Shown: positions 1-10,802 of the stretch, one piece after another | Position numbering within the stretch: the first letter of the stretch is position 1 | Layout of the letters: each line of letters begins with the position of its first letter | Position numbers and translations under genes: made by a program | The notes under the pieces: generated by a model | Told to the model about the DNA's origin: nothing | What the model saw: only the letters and a program-made list of their open reading frames with translations | Databases searched by the model: none | DNA from: Plazaster borealis | Lineage: Eukaryota; Echinodermata; Asteroidea; Forcipulatida; Labidiasteridae | Direction of reading: 5' to 3' | NCBI GenBank assembly: GCA_021014325.1 | Contig: CM037473.1 | Location: forward strand, 9,565,501-9,629,500 | DNA length: 64,000 nucleotides

Positions 1-605
1 TAATAATGTTGAAGATAGCTGGTACACACATGAAAGCGACATAATGCTAAGCATAAAGCCGAATACCAGCCAAAGTATTTCAAAGCATGGGCTTTTTCCC
101 AAATCTCGGCTTACACTCCAGCTCTGACTTGGGCTCCTTCATCATTTTTAGAGCAGTGTGCATTTTGCACGGTGTTTCCAACATCAAAGAGAGCCCAGAG
201 ATGGAGCCTAATCGAAGGTTTGGAAAAAGCCCATCATAATGTTAAATTTTAGAGCTCATGGTCTGGTTCATTAACAAATTGCATAAATAGTTAATTATGT
301 GTAAGAGATTTGGTGCCACGCAAAAGTGGAACAGCTTAAGGAATGGCCCTCAAATATGAAATGAACATTTCTAAAAATAACGGGGAAAGAAAAATCACAG
401 GTTCTGATGATTTTTACATTTTTGGGGGTTAAAGGTATTTATTAATGGGAATAACAGTGTGATGACCCGGTCTTCACTGTGTGGTAATGACCAGGTTGGT
501 GCCTGGCCGCTGTTAATGGACCTTTTTCAGCTTGGAACAGCGTCCAGCCACCAACCCAGTCATACCACACACTGAAGACTATAGGTCATCACACTGCTAA
601 TTAAA
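1..605 (-). mobile_element. Non-autonomous inverted-repeat element, copy 1
   Basis: At 451-513 and about 545-605 lie two arms of about 60 bases that are inverted copies of each other; both carry CAGTGTGATGACC near the tip. The body (about 60-450) matches 41,655-41,965 in reverse orientation, including the stretches around AATTATGTGT and AGTATTTC. The two dispersed copies show this is a repeat family. The left end may lie outside the window, and no transposase is visible. Confidence 0.6.
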
Positions 606-677
606 GCTTTTGCCTTGATCATGTTTTCAATGTGTTTTCAAAAAAGTGTAACTACTGCTTTTGTTTTCTCTTGATAG

Positions 678-803
678 AGGATCCTAGTGATGTATGCTTA
701 ATTAACAATCCATGCCAGAATGGAGGGACTTGTGACTCTTTCATGGGTCTAGTCCTTTGTACCTGTTCGTATAACTTCTTTGGTGAGCACTGCGAAGAGG
801 AAA
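678..803 (+). CDS. EGF-like exon 1 (partial gene, first in window)
   Basis: This 42-codon exon lies between an acceptor (ttgatag) and a donor (gtgagt). Six cysteines with CQNGGTC and CTCSYNFFGEHC give one EGF-like module. CQNGGTC fits the O-fucose consensus C2-x4-5-S/T-C3. The upstream exons are outside the window. Confidence 0.85.
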
Positions 804-1109
804 GTGAGTACATATGTTTCACATTTCTTTCCTACCATGTATTGTTTTATGAAGAATATGAACCCATAATGAGAACAACAATTTCAGAATACCTACAACT
901 TATAAAAATCGTGTTGTCATTTCAATTCCATTATGACTCATTAAATACATAGGCAGAAAGGCTTCCACTGTTCAGTGGATCCTCTCTTTTAAATGTATAT
1001 CTGATAGTGCGTTATAAAAAATTGAACACAAATGTACAAAAGTTTGCAATCACAAAGCTTTTACTTCCACTTCTAATTCTTACTCAGCAGGATCCATAAG
1101 TTAGGACTT

Positions 1110-1245
1110 AAACGCTGATGGGCAATTATAGTTAAGTGTCTGCTCAAGGACAAGTGCCGGGACCTAGAATCAAAACCACATTGTGTTGTCCCATCAGCTG
1201 CACAACTTGAATTTGGTGCGCTAGACTGCTCGGCCACAATAAGCT
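1110..1245 (-). mobile_element. tRNA-derived SINE-like fragment
   Basis: Read on the minus strand, this has an A-box-like TGGCCGAGCAGTCTAGCGC and, further on, a degenerate B-box-like GGTTTTGATTCTAGG, then CTTGTCCTTGAGCAGACACTT. The order and spacing suggest a decayed tRNA-Ser-like SINE in the intron after exon 1. No functional tRNA fold is claimed. Confidence 0.4.
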
Positions 1246-1408
1246 AAGCTAGTTTGTACCAAGCTTGAACGTCTTTGACAGTTTTCCAAAATAGACCATG
1301 TTATTGCTCTAATTGAAATTATGCTCATACATCATGTTTTTGAAACTTGACTAATTTAACAAGATTCTTGATAATCTATATTATTATTTGTTTGTTTTGT
1401 TCGATCAG

Positions 1409-1537
1409 TTCCAACAGCTCATGTGTGCGAAAATTGGTATATGAGCCCTTGTGAAAATGGGGCAACTTGTGACCGGGTTGGCAGTGGCTACATATGCCGT
1501 TGCACCGAATATTGGTCCGGCATCAACTGTACACAAT
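1409..1537 (+). CDS. EGF-like exon 2
   Basis: This 43-codon phase 1-1 exon sits between tcgatcag and gtaagt. Six cysteines include CENGATC and CRCTEYWSGINC. CENGATC meets the O-fucose consensus. There is no convenient in-frame ATG, so simple ORF calling misses it. Confidence 0.83.
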
Positions 1538-1689
1538 GTAAGTTATTAGTCTGTATTGTTCTTTGTCATTGTTTTCATATTGTGTGTGTTGTGTAATTTG
1601 TTTTTTTAATTAAGTATAAATATTACATTTATTTCCATACCGTACTGAACATTACATAACAGAAATATTTGACTATATTTATGTAACCA

Positions 1690-1940
1690 ATCTTTCTCTG
1701 GGTTTGGTCATTCCCTGTGGAATTCACTACCCATCAAACTGAGAAAGAAGACTTACTACCTCACACTCAAGAATAAACTCAAAACCCATCTTTCAATAAG
1801 ATGTTTCATCTTCTGTTTACTTGTATTTGTCTTCTCAGATGTCAGTTTAGTTAAAGTGATATTTTGTTGTGCCTGGAGTGTCAATTTGTGACAGACATGG
1901 GGCATCACAAGTCTCCAATATTATTATTATTAATATTATT
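1690..1940 (+). mobile_element. LINE 3' end fragment (CR1/L2-like)
   Basis: A decayed reading frame encodes WNSLPIKLRKK and then a K/L-rich stretch, the typical C-terminal end of invertebrate CR1/L2-like reverse transcriptase ORFs. A short (ATT)n tail at about 1,919-1,937 closes it, as is usual for these 3' ends. The 5' part is absent. Confidence 0.55.
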
Positions 1941-2430
1941 AACCAAATACAATGGCTTCAACGCCTGTTTTGAAAAAGGTTGCTGATATCGTTACTTTGT
2001 CATTCATCCTATTTATGAGTGAGCCCTCTTGCGTATTACCCAGCAGGGAATTAAGATTGAGTGCATTCATTGTGAAAAAAATGTAAAATGTAAATAAATG
2101 GAAAATGCTTATTCTGTTTTATTTTATCAAAATATATTTTGTAATTAAAAGAGTTGTCTGATTGTGTGGTTGTTGTTTTTTTCTTTTTGAATGTGGCATC
2201 ATTTTCGAATTGGTTGTGATCAAGGTTAATATGAATTATACTGCGGCGTTTAACATGACTATGGGAAACAGCAGTTCCAATATCCTTAAATGCAAGAGTG
2301 TTTTGAGTTTGCAAAATGGGATGAAACTTGCTACAATGCCAAATGGTCATGTTGTATTTATTGTACTATTCCTAATTTAGGATTCCACTAAATCATTTAA
2401 TAGAATATATTTTTTGTTGTATTGTTGCAG

Positions 2431-2550
2431 CCATTTCACCCTGTGGATCAGCACAATGTTTAAATGGTGGTCTATGCATCTGGCTTCACACCGACGTCTA
2501 CCAGTGTCAATGCCAATATGATTTTTACGGAGATCAGTGTGAAAATACAA
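2431..2550 (+). CDS. EGF-like exon 3
   Basis: This 40-codon exon follows attgttgcag and ends before gtaaga. It encodes CGSAQCLNGGLC followed by CQCQYDFYGDQC, a six-cysteine module. Residue L before the third cysteine means no O-fucose consensus here. Confidence 0.84.
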
Positions 2551-3856
2551 GTAAGATAAATATATTTTTCAGCTAATGTTTTGGTAAAAGAGGTGTATTT
2601 TAAAGAGAACAAATTGAAATTTTTTTTAATTTTTTTTTAATTTTTATAAACCAGCTCCTGACATGTTTGGACTTTTTGATCATTGATTTTAACAAATGAT
2701 AAAAAATTGACTAATCATGGTTAGGCCTAGACCTAGCTTATATTTCCATGTTTTCAAAAAGTAAAGAATTAATTTTTGAAGGCTTGTATGAAGCCAACAT
2801 ATTAAACTTATGTTCTTCAATATATTTCCTAAATTCATAACTAATGATAACATTGTTGTCCACTGACTCAGCAACACCATAGTATTGCATCATTACAGGA
2901 CAACCAGACATTAATTTCCTTCTGTCGCACCCAAACACCTGTCTTTGTACTTGTACAATGTATATTGGCTTCATTTTCCACCATGCACACATGCTTATGC
3001 CAATTGTACTTTGCATTGGACCTTTTTCCCCCTTCTGTTTCTATCCCCCTCTCTTTAAAACCCCCTTTTTCCATGACACACTTTTCCTTCCAGCTCCTTT
3101 CCCAACCCCCATTTTCTGAAATAATATATACATGACGCTTCGTAAGTTTTCTTTGAAGCTTGACCTATACAATTTGTATCTCATCACTCCACACAGAGAG
3201 AAGCTTTTAAACTGACAAACCCTCAAGCTTTTTAAACATTATGTGTGATTCCGGTCATATAACTCTTTCTTTGCTAGTCCTTCCAAAAACCTCTCTATGA
3301 TGAATTTAAATAGGTAACATCAAAATGTAGTTTCCCCTCATGACTTGCTTTCACATGGCTACATCCATGTATGATTACACTCTTCTCTCTATAAACAAGT
3401 GTCTTTCACTGCACATTCGTCCTAGGGTGACTGTGACAGAGAGATTTGATCTTCTGAGATGCGCTTATCCCGTCCATCAAATTATGTTCAGATATGTAGC
3501 TCTCCTATTTTGAAGTGCGTAGGAAAATTTATAAGAGTAAGAGTAAGAGTAAAATGGAATTTTTCTTAATACTCAATAGAAACTGTTCCTCAAAGAAATT
3601 GCCAGGAATCACCTCAGATTTCACCACAGAGAATCAATGTCCCTGGACCCCATTAAGTGGGCCCAGACCCCATGCACTAAGGGCTTTGCACTGTGCGCTC
3701 GCATTAACTCCAAAATCTGCTTCTCAGATAGGCCTGACCAATTTTTTTGAGCTTCCTATGGGCCTGGAATTGCTTATAAAAAAAGATAAAATGTACCCTT
3801 CCCTTTATACAGCTACATGATTGTGTAACCCACTGTTTTTTCACTTAAACTGACAG

Positions 3857-3967
3857 TCAACGCTTGTGAAAGTCAACCTTGTCAGCATGGAGGTGTTTGC
3901 ATATCCACTAATTCTTCTTTTCACTGTATTTGCACATCTGACTGGACTGGGTCAACGTGTGAAATTG
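3857..3967 (+). CDS. EGF-like exon 4
   Basis: This 37-codon exon lies between ctgacag and gtatgc. It encodes CESQPCQHGGVC and CICTSDWTGSTC. CESQPC matches the O-glucose consensus C1-x-S-x-P/A-C2. Confidence 0.84.
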
Positions 3968-4269
3968 GTATGCATCACAATATAATGTTTTTTCCATGTT
4001 GATAGTTATAGGAATTGAACAAAAATGCAAGACACGATCTTTGCACCTTTATTCAATTTCTTTATTTCATTTCTTGTTTATTTGGCTCACAGTTTCCCCA
4101 GACATACGTTTTTGATTATTTTGTTTACTCCTCTAAGTTTTCAAATTTAAAAACAAGCAATGATGTAGTGAAACAGATTTCAAGGGTGAAAGCATAACAA
4201 TGGTGTGAGAGGTAGAGGTTCCCATTTCTGATAAAACTTGTATTTTACAAAGGTAAGCGATGGAGAATA

Positions 4270-4660
4270 AAAGATTTTCGAAACATTCATTTCAGTGTGC
4301 GTGGGTATGTCTACGCATTCAAACCGAGGACTTTAACAAAAGGGATCCGGGGAAAAGGTGTACCGAGGACGTCCTCGCTTTGATTTTGCGTACAAAACCA
4401 ATGGGGACGTCGCTGAAAAAAACTACGTCCAAACAATGGGAGAACAAAGAGAAGTCCTCGGTTTACACCTTACACATACGTGTGAGCGTGTCTATCCATT
4501 CAAACCGAGGACTTTAACAAAAGGGATCGGGGTGTTTGACAGAGCGAGGACGTCCTCGCTTCGTTTTCGTGTACAAAACCAATGGTGACGTCGCTAAAAA
4601 AAACTATGTCCAAACAATGGGAGAACAAAGAGAAGTCCTCGGTAAGCGGGATTAACAAAC
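4270..4660 (+). repeat. Two-copy tandem repeat, period about 181 bp
   Basis: Two units, starting near 4,315 and 4,496, share AAACCGAGGACTTTAACAAA, the palindrome GAGGACGTCCTC, and AACAATGGGAGAACAAAGAG followed by AAGTCCTCGG. The period of 181 is measured between the AAACCGAGG motifs (4,321 and 4,502). The tract lies in the intron before exon 5. Confidence 0.75.
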
Positions 4661-4691
4661 GTGTGTGTGTGTGTGTTGGGGGGGGGGGGGG
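4661..4691 (+). repeat. (GT)n followed by a 14-G tract
   Basis: A run of alternating GT is followed immediately by 14 consecutive G (4,678-4,691). It is intronic, a likely length-polymorphic microsatellite. Confidence 0.85.
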
Positions 4692-4821
4692 CTTGCACAA
4701 CTGTTTTATTTTTTGTTTTTTGCAAAGAATGGGACAAATTCTCTAATAATGATTTAACAAGTGATCCTTAGATATTCCCGTTTTAGCCTTACAATAAACT
4801 TGTTTTATTATCATATGGCAG

Positions 4822-4941
4822 CAACTGATGACACATGTGCTTCATCAGGCTTAGTTTGTTACAACGGAGGTACATGTCAATACTATTATGGTTATTATTG
4901 TGAATGTGCTCAAGGCTGGTCAGGAACTCAATGTGAAACAG
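4822..4941 (+). CDS. EGF-like exon 5
   Basis: This 40-codon exon lies between atatggcag and gtaagt. It encodes CYNGGTCQYYYGYYCEC and CAQGWSGTQC, with a tyrosine-rich loop between cysteines 3 and 4. CYNGGTC fits the O-fucose consensus. Confidence 0.85.
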
Positions 4942-5079
4942 GTAAGTCCACTGTTTACTATTTTATGAGAACATACATGTATCCTCCAGTCCCCGGTTTT
5001 CGGGGTACCATAGCTTTTTCTTTGAATTGATATTACAAGTACAACTTAACGGTGGAAGGTTACCTGTTTCCAAGTTTAG

Positions 5080-5235
5080 GTCAAGGGAGAGGAGACTCGA
5101 TGTTTGGCAAGTAGAAAATGTTACTTCGATTCTAGGGGTTGTTTACATCACGCGCAGTGACGTGAAACTTATGCCTTGATTTATGAGGGCCACCCCGAAT
5201 ACAGGACCTCCTACGATATATATTATATTAAAGTC
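5080..5235 (+). repeat. Dispersed repeat, copy 1 (inverted copy at 31,325-31,480)
   Basis: This stretch (GGAGAGGAGACTC, then TAGGGGTTGTTTACATC, then GGACCTCCTACG) reappears in reverse orientation near 31,325-31,480. No coding potential or termini are recognised. It is intronic, after exon 5. Confidence 0.5.
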
Positions 5236-5766
5236 ATGAGAACTTCTAAAGTACTTTTACAATGGACATTATTGTAGTTTTTCTGTCACGGCAACCTTAC
5301 AAATTATTTCATCCAAATTCCCAAGTGGCTGTTTCACTATGATCTTGGCGTCAAGCAGTAAGCTTCTTTCCAAGTTTATAATTTGTATTAATTTGTTTAG
5401 TGTTTTAAGGGAACCTCTATGAGAAATTTTAAATTTCTATTGGAACATTTCAAGGGGCACCAACGCAATGACCAGCGGCAATGGAGGCAATTGCATCTGT
5501 TGCCCCCATGAGGTATAAGGCCTTTATTAGGCCCAATTTAATGCTTCCACTCCAGGTACATGTATGTGAAAGGCACTGCATAACTCTCTGGGTTTTACAT
5601 ATCCCTTTGCATGTTAGTTGGCTCATGACTCAAGACATCTGTCTATTTTGTTGATGCTAAAGCTAATGAAAATTCACAATTGAATAAATTATTAAACAAT
5701 GTTTAACTAGCAGTTCAAATTTTGAGAAAATTTGTCAGAGATGAACAGTTTAATTCAGTCCATCAC

Positions 5767-6074
5767 AGGGTTCTCCCCAGGTTTTTTCAAAACTGGGGGG
5801 CATTCTGGGCCAAAATTTTGGGATGTTTGGCCGAACCGCGCTGAATTGAAACAAGGTCCTCGGAATGTTTTCTTCTTGGTGTTTACTTCGTTTTCAAAGC
5901 CCTACTGTGCAATTTGGAGCATTATGTATGGTTTTCTTTTCATGTTTTTTATAAAACTACCGAAAAAAAAATATATCTTTAGCGTATCGGCCAATTTTTT
6001 TGCGTATCGGCCGAAATTCTTGCGTATCGGCCATCGGCCTGATACCCTAGCTTGTGCATGGGGAGAACCCTGCA
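5767..6074. mobile_element. hAT-like MITE with CAGGGTTCTCCCC termini
   Basis: The left end CAGGGTTCTCCCCAGG and the right end CATGGGGAGAACCCTG are inverted copies. CAG..CTG termini of this kind are typical of hAT-type non-autonomous elements. The interior has three copies of GCGTATCGGCC. Flanking bases share CATCA only imperfectly, so the target duplication is decayed. Confidence 0.6.
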
Positions 6075-6622
6075 TCAATAGAACTTGAGAGTATTTCTAG
6101 CAAAACACCATATTACAGCAGTTTATAGGAGCTGTATTGCTTATGACCTACATTTCTGGAATGAGTGTTGATACACAGTGTACCCAGCAGAAGGTAGTTA
6201 GCGCCTATTATGTCCTGCCAGGCCACCAAGTATTTTCAACTTAAATTTTGAAAAGTCAAAATTTTCACAAGTAAAATCAGAGTTTCAGAGGGGATAAAGT
6301 ATGTCCATGCAATACATGCAATATGTATTTGAGTATTTAATTCATTAGATGAGTATTCGTACAAGTTGTTATTTCCCTATACAAATACTAATACAAGTTT
6401 TAATCTTACATAATTATGCTACTGATTATTGTTATGTACTACCATTTTCTGTATGTCTACAAATATGGTTTTCTGCACTCATAAATTCATGTTAATTTTC
6501 CTAAATATATGTTTTCAATAATTGATGAATACATAACACTGAACTTTGTTAGGTTTTTCGTGTTCCCGAAGTGTTACCAATGGAAATTTAATTTTAAAAT
6601 CTTTTTTTGTTCTGATCCAAAG

Positions 6623-6742
6623 CGATAGAAACAGCTTCATGTGATACTTGGACCTGTAATAATGGCGGACAGTGTTTGTATCGTTCAGGCAGAACCTACT
6701 GTGAGTGTGATTATGGTTATACTGGAGACCATTGTGAATCAG
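6623..6742 (+). CDS. EGF-like exon 6
   Basis: This 40-codon exon follows ccaaag and ends before gtacgg. It encodes CDTWTCNNGGQC and CECDYGYTGDHC. The upstream polypyrimidine tract is broken (tttttttgttctgatccaaag), a weaker acceptor than its neighbours. Confidence 0.82.
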
Positions 6743-7144
6743 GTACGGATGATGAACAGGGCCATAGCTTACTAGGAGGGGGATATCATCGTTAACCCAA
6801 TTGCAAAAAATCCAAATTTTATTCATAATTTTGATTTACATGGTCGAACCAACCAATGACCAAGTAGAGCATACTAGGCCTAGTTCGGAAAACAACTGCT
6901 CATAATAGTGGGTGTGTGGGGTTCACCTTAGTGAAATTGGTTATAGTTGTTTTCAACATATTCATCGTGCAGTAATGTGCTTAGCACTTGTCAAATCTTA
7001 GAAGGTTGAGATATGTTATTCATTATCCCACAAGCATTAGTTGAATATGAAAAAAATGTAGTCCTTCTGTGTCCCCTATTCAATGAGGCCCAACGCACAC
7101 TATTATTTTACATAATTATTCCATGAGTGGGTGTGTGGGATAAT

Positions 7145-7300
7145 GAATTTATCTCCAGGGCTAAGAGCTAAGATTGATCTTCACTATGAATCACTCTTAA
7201 TTGCTAAGCAAAGTGTGGTGTCCCAATACAAATCACTATTGTAATACTGACAACTCATCTAAAGATGAATCTTAGTGCTTTGTGATATCGGCCCCAGGAA
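7145..7300. mobile_element. MITE of the GATTTCACAAAG-terminus family, copy 1
   Basis: The ends CTAAGAGCTAAGATTGATCTT and AAGATGAATCTTAGTGCTTT are inverted relatives. The whole stretch matches 59,171-59,320 in reverse orientation. Two dispersed copies with inverted ends support a small non-autonomous DNA transposon family. Confidence 0.6.
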
Positions 7301-7699
7301 AACTTACAAAGAAAAGAATATTGCAAAACATTGTGTTTTCCTTTTTAAATTTTCACAAGGTTCAACCTCATTGGGATAAAAAATATCAACATTTTAAACC
7401 ATCTTACAGCGATATATTTCTGATGCAGCAAAAGGCAAACTTACCCAAGGTGTATTAAAGGTTATTAACCAGATTTTTAGGCTTAACATGGTGAATGTCC
7501 CGTTTGAGTTTTTGTTTGCAGCACACCATTTTGGATTCTGATCTCATGAGCTTGAAATTTTAAAATTTGATTCAATAATTCCTGTAGACTGCAAGTCTTG
7601 CGCGTATTCGAACATTTGGGCCTGTTAAAGTGCTTGAGTTTGTTTCCTTCATGCATTGAAGTAATGTAAGATGGACCAGAGTGGGGAAGGATATTGCGT

Positions 7700-7905
7700 T
7701 TACCAGAAGAGCATAAATTGTGATTGTTTTTTTGTTCCCTTTTTATAGAAATAATTGATCCATGTGACACTACTAATTGCTTGAATGGAGGATATTGTTA
7801 CGACTATGGTGATTTTGCATATTGTAGTTGTAATAATGGATGGACTGGAGATCGATGTGAAACAGGTATGTCAAAAGTTCTAGCCTCAGTCAAATAAACC
7901 AGTCG
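7700..7905 (+). repeat. Duplicated exon-7 segment, copy 1
   Basis: Upstream intron (AGAGCATAAATTGTGATTGT), exon 7 and downstream intron (TGTCAAAAGTTCTAGCCTCA) recur at about 8,277-8,482 around exon 8. The copied unit is about 205 bases with the exon inside. Confidence 0.8.
7749..7865 (+). CDS. EGF-like exon 7
   Basis: This 39-codon exon lies between ttttatag and gtatgt. It encodes CDTTNCLNGGYC and CSCNNGWTGDRC. It is nearly identical to exon 8, and the similarity continues into both flanking introns, so the two arose by a recent local duplication. Confidence 0.86.
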
Positions 7906-8276
7906 ATAAAACAGGTATCGGAATCTCTACAAAAAAACCTGCAACTAATTTTTGTTTTCTTAACTTCAAGAACAATCTCTTGTGGAGAGTAGGAAGCCTT
8001 GAGATGTGGAGTTATATTACCAGATTTTAAGTTAATCAGAAAGTGTTCACAAACAAATTGATGTTAACTTCATACAAACGTGGTTTTCCGAACCTCATAC
8101 ATATAACTAGGTCTGCAACTGCGTTTGTTGTTTTTTTTATCATGAAAACAACCCCCCCCCCATTGCCAAATACATTTTCCATATTCTGAATGACTTCTGA
8201 ATGAATGAGTTCTGAATGAATTCAAATAAGTTTTTTATGCAAATTGTTGATTTCCCTCATCTTGATATGTTAGGTT

Positions 8277-8482
8277 TACCAAAAGAGCATAAATTGTGAT
8301 TGTATTGTTCTGTTCCCTTTTTACAGAAGTAATTGATCCATGTGACACTATTAATTGCTTGAATGGAGGATATTGTTACAGCTTTTATGATAGTGCATAT
8401 TGTAGTTGTGAATATGGATGGACTGGAGATCGATGTGAAACAGGTATGTCAAAAGTTCTAGCCTCAGTCAAATAAACCAGCC
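8277..8482 (+). repeat. Duplicated exon-7 segment, copy 2
   Basis: This is the partner of 7,700-7,905. Flanking identity ends shortly after CAAATAAACCAG, where a short A-rich reiterated sequence (AATCCAAAATCCAA) begins. Confidence 0.8.
8327..8443 (+). CDS. EGF-like exon 8 (duplicate of exon 7)
   Basis: This 39-codon exon lies between ttttacag and gtatgt. It encodes CDTINCLNGGYC and CSCEYGWTGDRC. Differences from exon 7 cluster in the loop between cysteines 3 and 4, where SFYDSA replaces DYGDFA. Confidence 0.86.
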
Positions 8483-9015
8483 TAACAGACAAAAAAAAAT
8501 CCAATAGATCCAAAATCCAAAATCCAAAAATCCAAAATCCAACTACATGACCTACATGACCAACAAACTATCCTGATAATTGTTGATTAATGTTTGAACA
8601 AGTGAAAAGTTGAACATGAATTTGTCTAACATATTAGATTAGAGCTGTATACAAAGAATTGGTGTTACACATTGTTTGTTTTGATTGACACATGGCTATT
8701 GTTATAAAAATGTCTTTTACTTGTATGCAGTGATTGTAAAAGCTCCTTGAATTTGGTTGAGAGACCTTTTCTCAGTTCATTTTCCTGAAGAACAAAAATT
8801 TAAAAATTACTTAATTAGTTTTAATATGAGGCTCAGGGAATAAAATTAATTATAGTACCATTGAGGTAGTACCAACACTCCAGAAAAAAAGTTCTGTCTA
8901 AAAATGCCGGCAAGGAAAAAAGCTATTAAATCGCAAATCACCCCTGCTTTTTTCGTCAAAAAACACCTGATATTTTTTTCTAGTAAAAAGACAAAGGAAG
9001 TAACTATTTCCAGTT

Positions 9016-9118
9016 ACTGGGGTGAGGTGGCCTTGCAGTTAAGCGCACTGTATTGAAGATCTAGTGTTTCCAATGAGCCGAATGTGGGTTCGAGAGATTG
9101 ACACTAGGTTGTACCCGT
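9016..9118 (+). mobile_element. tRNA-derived SINE-like fragment
   Basis: An A-box-like GTGGCCTTGCAGTTAAGCGC is followed about 60 bases later by the B-box-like GTGGGTTCGAGAGATTGAC. The arrangement resembles a tRNA-related SINE head. It abuts the MITE at 9,119. Confidence 0.45.
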
Positions 9119-9492
9119 TTAAAGGCACCGTACACGTTTGGTAATTGTCAAAGACCAGTGTTCTCATTTGGTGTATTCCAACATATGCATAAAATAACAA
9201 GCCTGTGAAAATTTGGGCTCAATTGGTCATCGAAGTTGCAAGAAAATTATGAAAGAAAAAACACCCTTGTTGTACAAATTTGTGTGCTTTCAGATAGGAA
9301 TAAAAACTTCTTGCAAGAAGTTTTTATTATTTTAGTGAGAAATTACCTCTTTCTCAAAAACTATGTTAACCAGAGGGAGCCGTTTCCTACAATGTTTTAT
9401 ACTATCAACAGCTCTCCGTTGCTTGTTACCAAGTAATTTTTTTATGCTAATATTTGTTTTGAGTCATTACCAAACATGTACGATACCTTTAA
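9119..9492. mobile_element. MITE family A, full copy
   Basis: The left end TTAAAGGCACCGTACACGTT is the inverse of the right end AACATGTACGATACCTTTAA, and the interior contains an inner hairpin (AACTTCTTGCAAGAAGTT). Related copies lie at about 50,280-50,484 and 58,578-58,950. There is no open frame of note. It lies in the intron before exon 9. Confidence 0.72.
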
Positions 9493-9650
9493 GATGGCAG
9501 CATTTGGATGTGGATTTTTTCAATAGTGAACGAAAGAGTGATGTCAGGTGCAATTACTGTGATGTTTAATTCCCATTTAATTATAAACTGTGAGCAATTT
9601 GAGGTTGAAAATCATTTAGTTAAAATGGATATTACTTTAATTGGTTGCAG

Positions 9651-9794
9651 AAGAAATGGATCCTTGTGATCAACTGGAATGTCAGCATGGGGGCTATTGT
9701 CTTATAGATTACTACTACTTCTTCTATGGTGATGGTTATGCATACTGTTCTTGTTTGAGTGGCTACACTGGTGTCCACTGCGAAACAGCACTGG
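9651..9794 (+). CDS. EGF-like exon 9 (long aromatic loop)
   Basis: This 48-codon exon lies between ttggttgcag and gtaagt. It encodes CDQLECQHGGYC and CSCLSGYTGVHC. The loop between cysteines 3 and 4 is expanded and aromatic (IDYYYFFYGDGYAY), making this the longest module in the series. Confidence 0.84.
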
Positions 9795-10267
9795 GTAAGT
9801 AGATGCATTTTCGAAATACAATACATCAAGCAGATTTGTGGACTATAAAAAAAGATTTATGTATTTGGCAGTGTAGCGTAATTTGTGGAAAGGTTTGATG
9901 GAGGTGCAACATCTAATTGGTTTAAGGGCCCAACACATAAATGTGTGTAAAGGCCTTAGCAAAATTTCATTGAGCACAATATAAGTCTTGCTTAACAAAA
10001 CATGGCCAATATATCACGTTGGTCTAGACTGCTAAAATTGCTTCTCAAGGATATTTGCACAATCTCACTATCAGCTTTAAAGGCAATTTTATTTTTTGTG
10101 AAGCATAGTGTTGAAAAGTGTTTATCACACATACTTATCAGTGAATTTAAAAATTGAATCACTTGTGAAATATTACCTCGCCAGAGATTCAATCCAGTGT
10201 AAAACAATGTTCAACCCAATCAATAGGACAAAGTACAAAGGGTCAAAGGTCAGTGCTGCATAGGTTA

Positions 10268-10633
10268 GTTAAAGGAACATTACAGAATTGGTTTTTGCTA
10301 ACAAAACAGTGTAAGCACCCTGTATAATCCACCATATACATAAACTGACAAACCTGTAGAAGTTTGAGATCGATCGGCCATCTGGGTCACAAGAAAATAG
10401 TGAAAAACCGATTACACATTTGCATGTGTTATACAATGCATGAAAAAACGCTCATGAGCGATAAACTCCAATCGGAAATTAGTTTTATTTATTTCTCATC
10501 AAATATGGCATTTCAGACAGAAATATTTCTAGGGATGTTTTCTACTATCATCATCATTAGACCGTGTATGTTTTATGTGAATCTGTGATGTTAAAGAAAA
10601 TTGTAATTACCAGTTCTGTAACGTTCCTTTAAC
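10268..10633. mobile_element. MITE family C, full copy
   Basis: The left end TTAAAGGAACATTACAGAAT is inverse to the right end TTCTGTAACGTTCCTTTAA. The interior resembles a reverse-oriented fragment near 33,270-33,400. It is intronic, before exon 10. Confidence 0.65.
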
Positions 10634-10694
10634 ATCGGGTTAATGGAACACTACAGAACAAATTGTTATTGAATCCTTTTTTAATTTCTAACAG

Positions 10695-10802
10695 AAGATT
10701 CCTGTACTTCAAACCCCTGCCTGAATGGCGGTACTTGCTTTGACTATGGGTATCCGTACTGCATTTGCCCTTCAGAATGGCTTGGGCTGTTCTGTGAACA
10801 AC
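10695..10802 (+). CDS. EGF-like exon 10
   Basis: This 36-codon exon lies between ctaacag and gtgagt. It encodes [12 protein letters not shown] and [12 protein letters not shown]. It fits both the O-glucose (CTSNPC) and O-fucose (CLNGGTC) consensus sequences, the only module here that clearly does so before the repeated array. Confidence 0.85.

Noticed and set aside
1110..1245. A genuine tRNA gene
   Set aside because: The box-like motifs are degenerate and no cloverleaf closes; a SINE remnant is the better reading.
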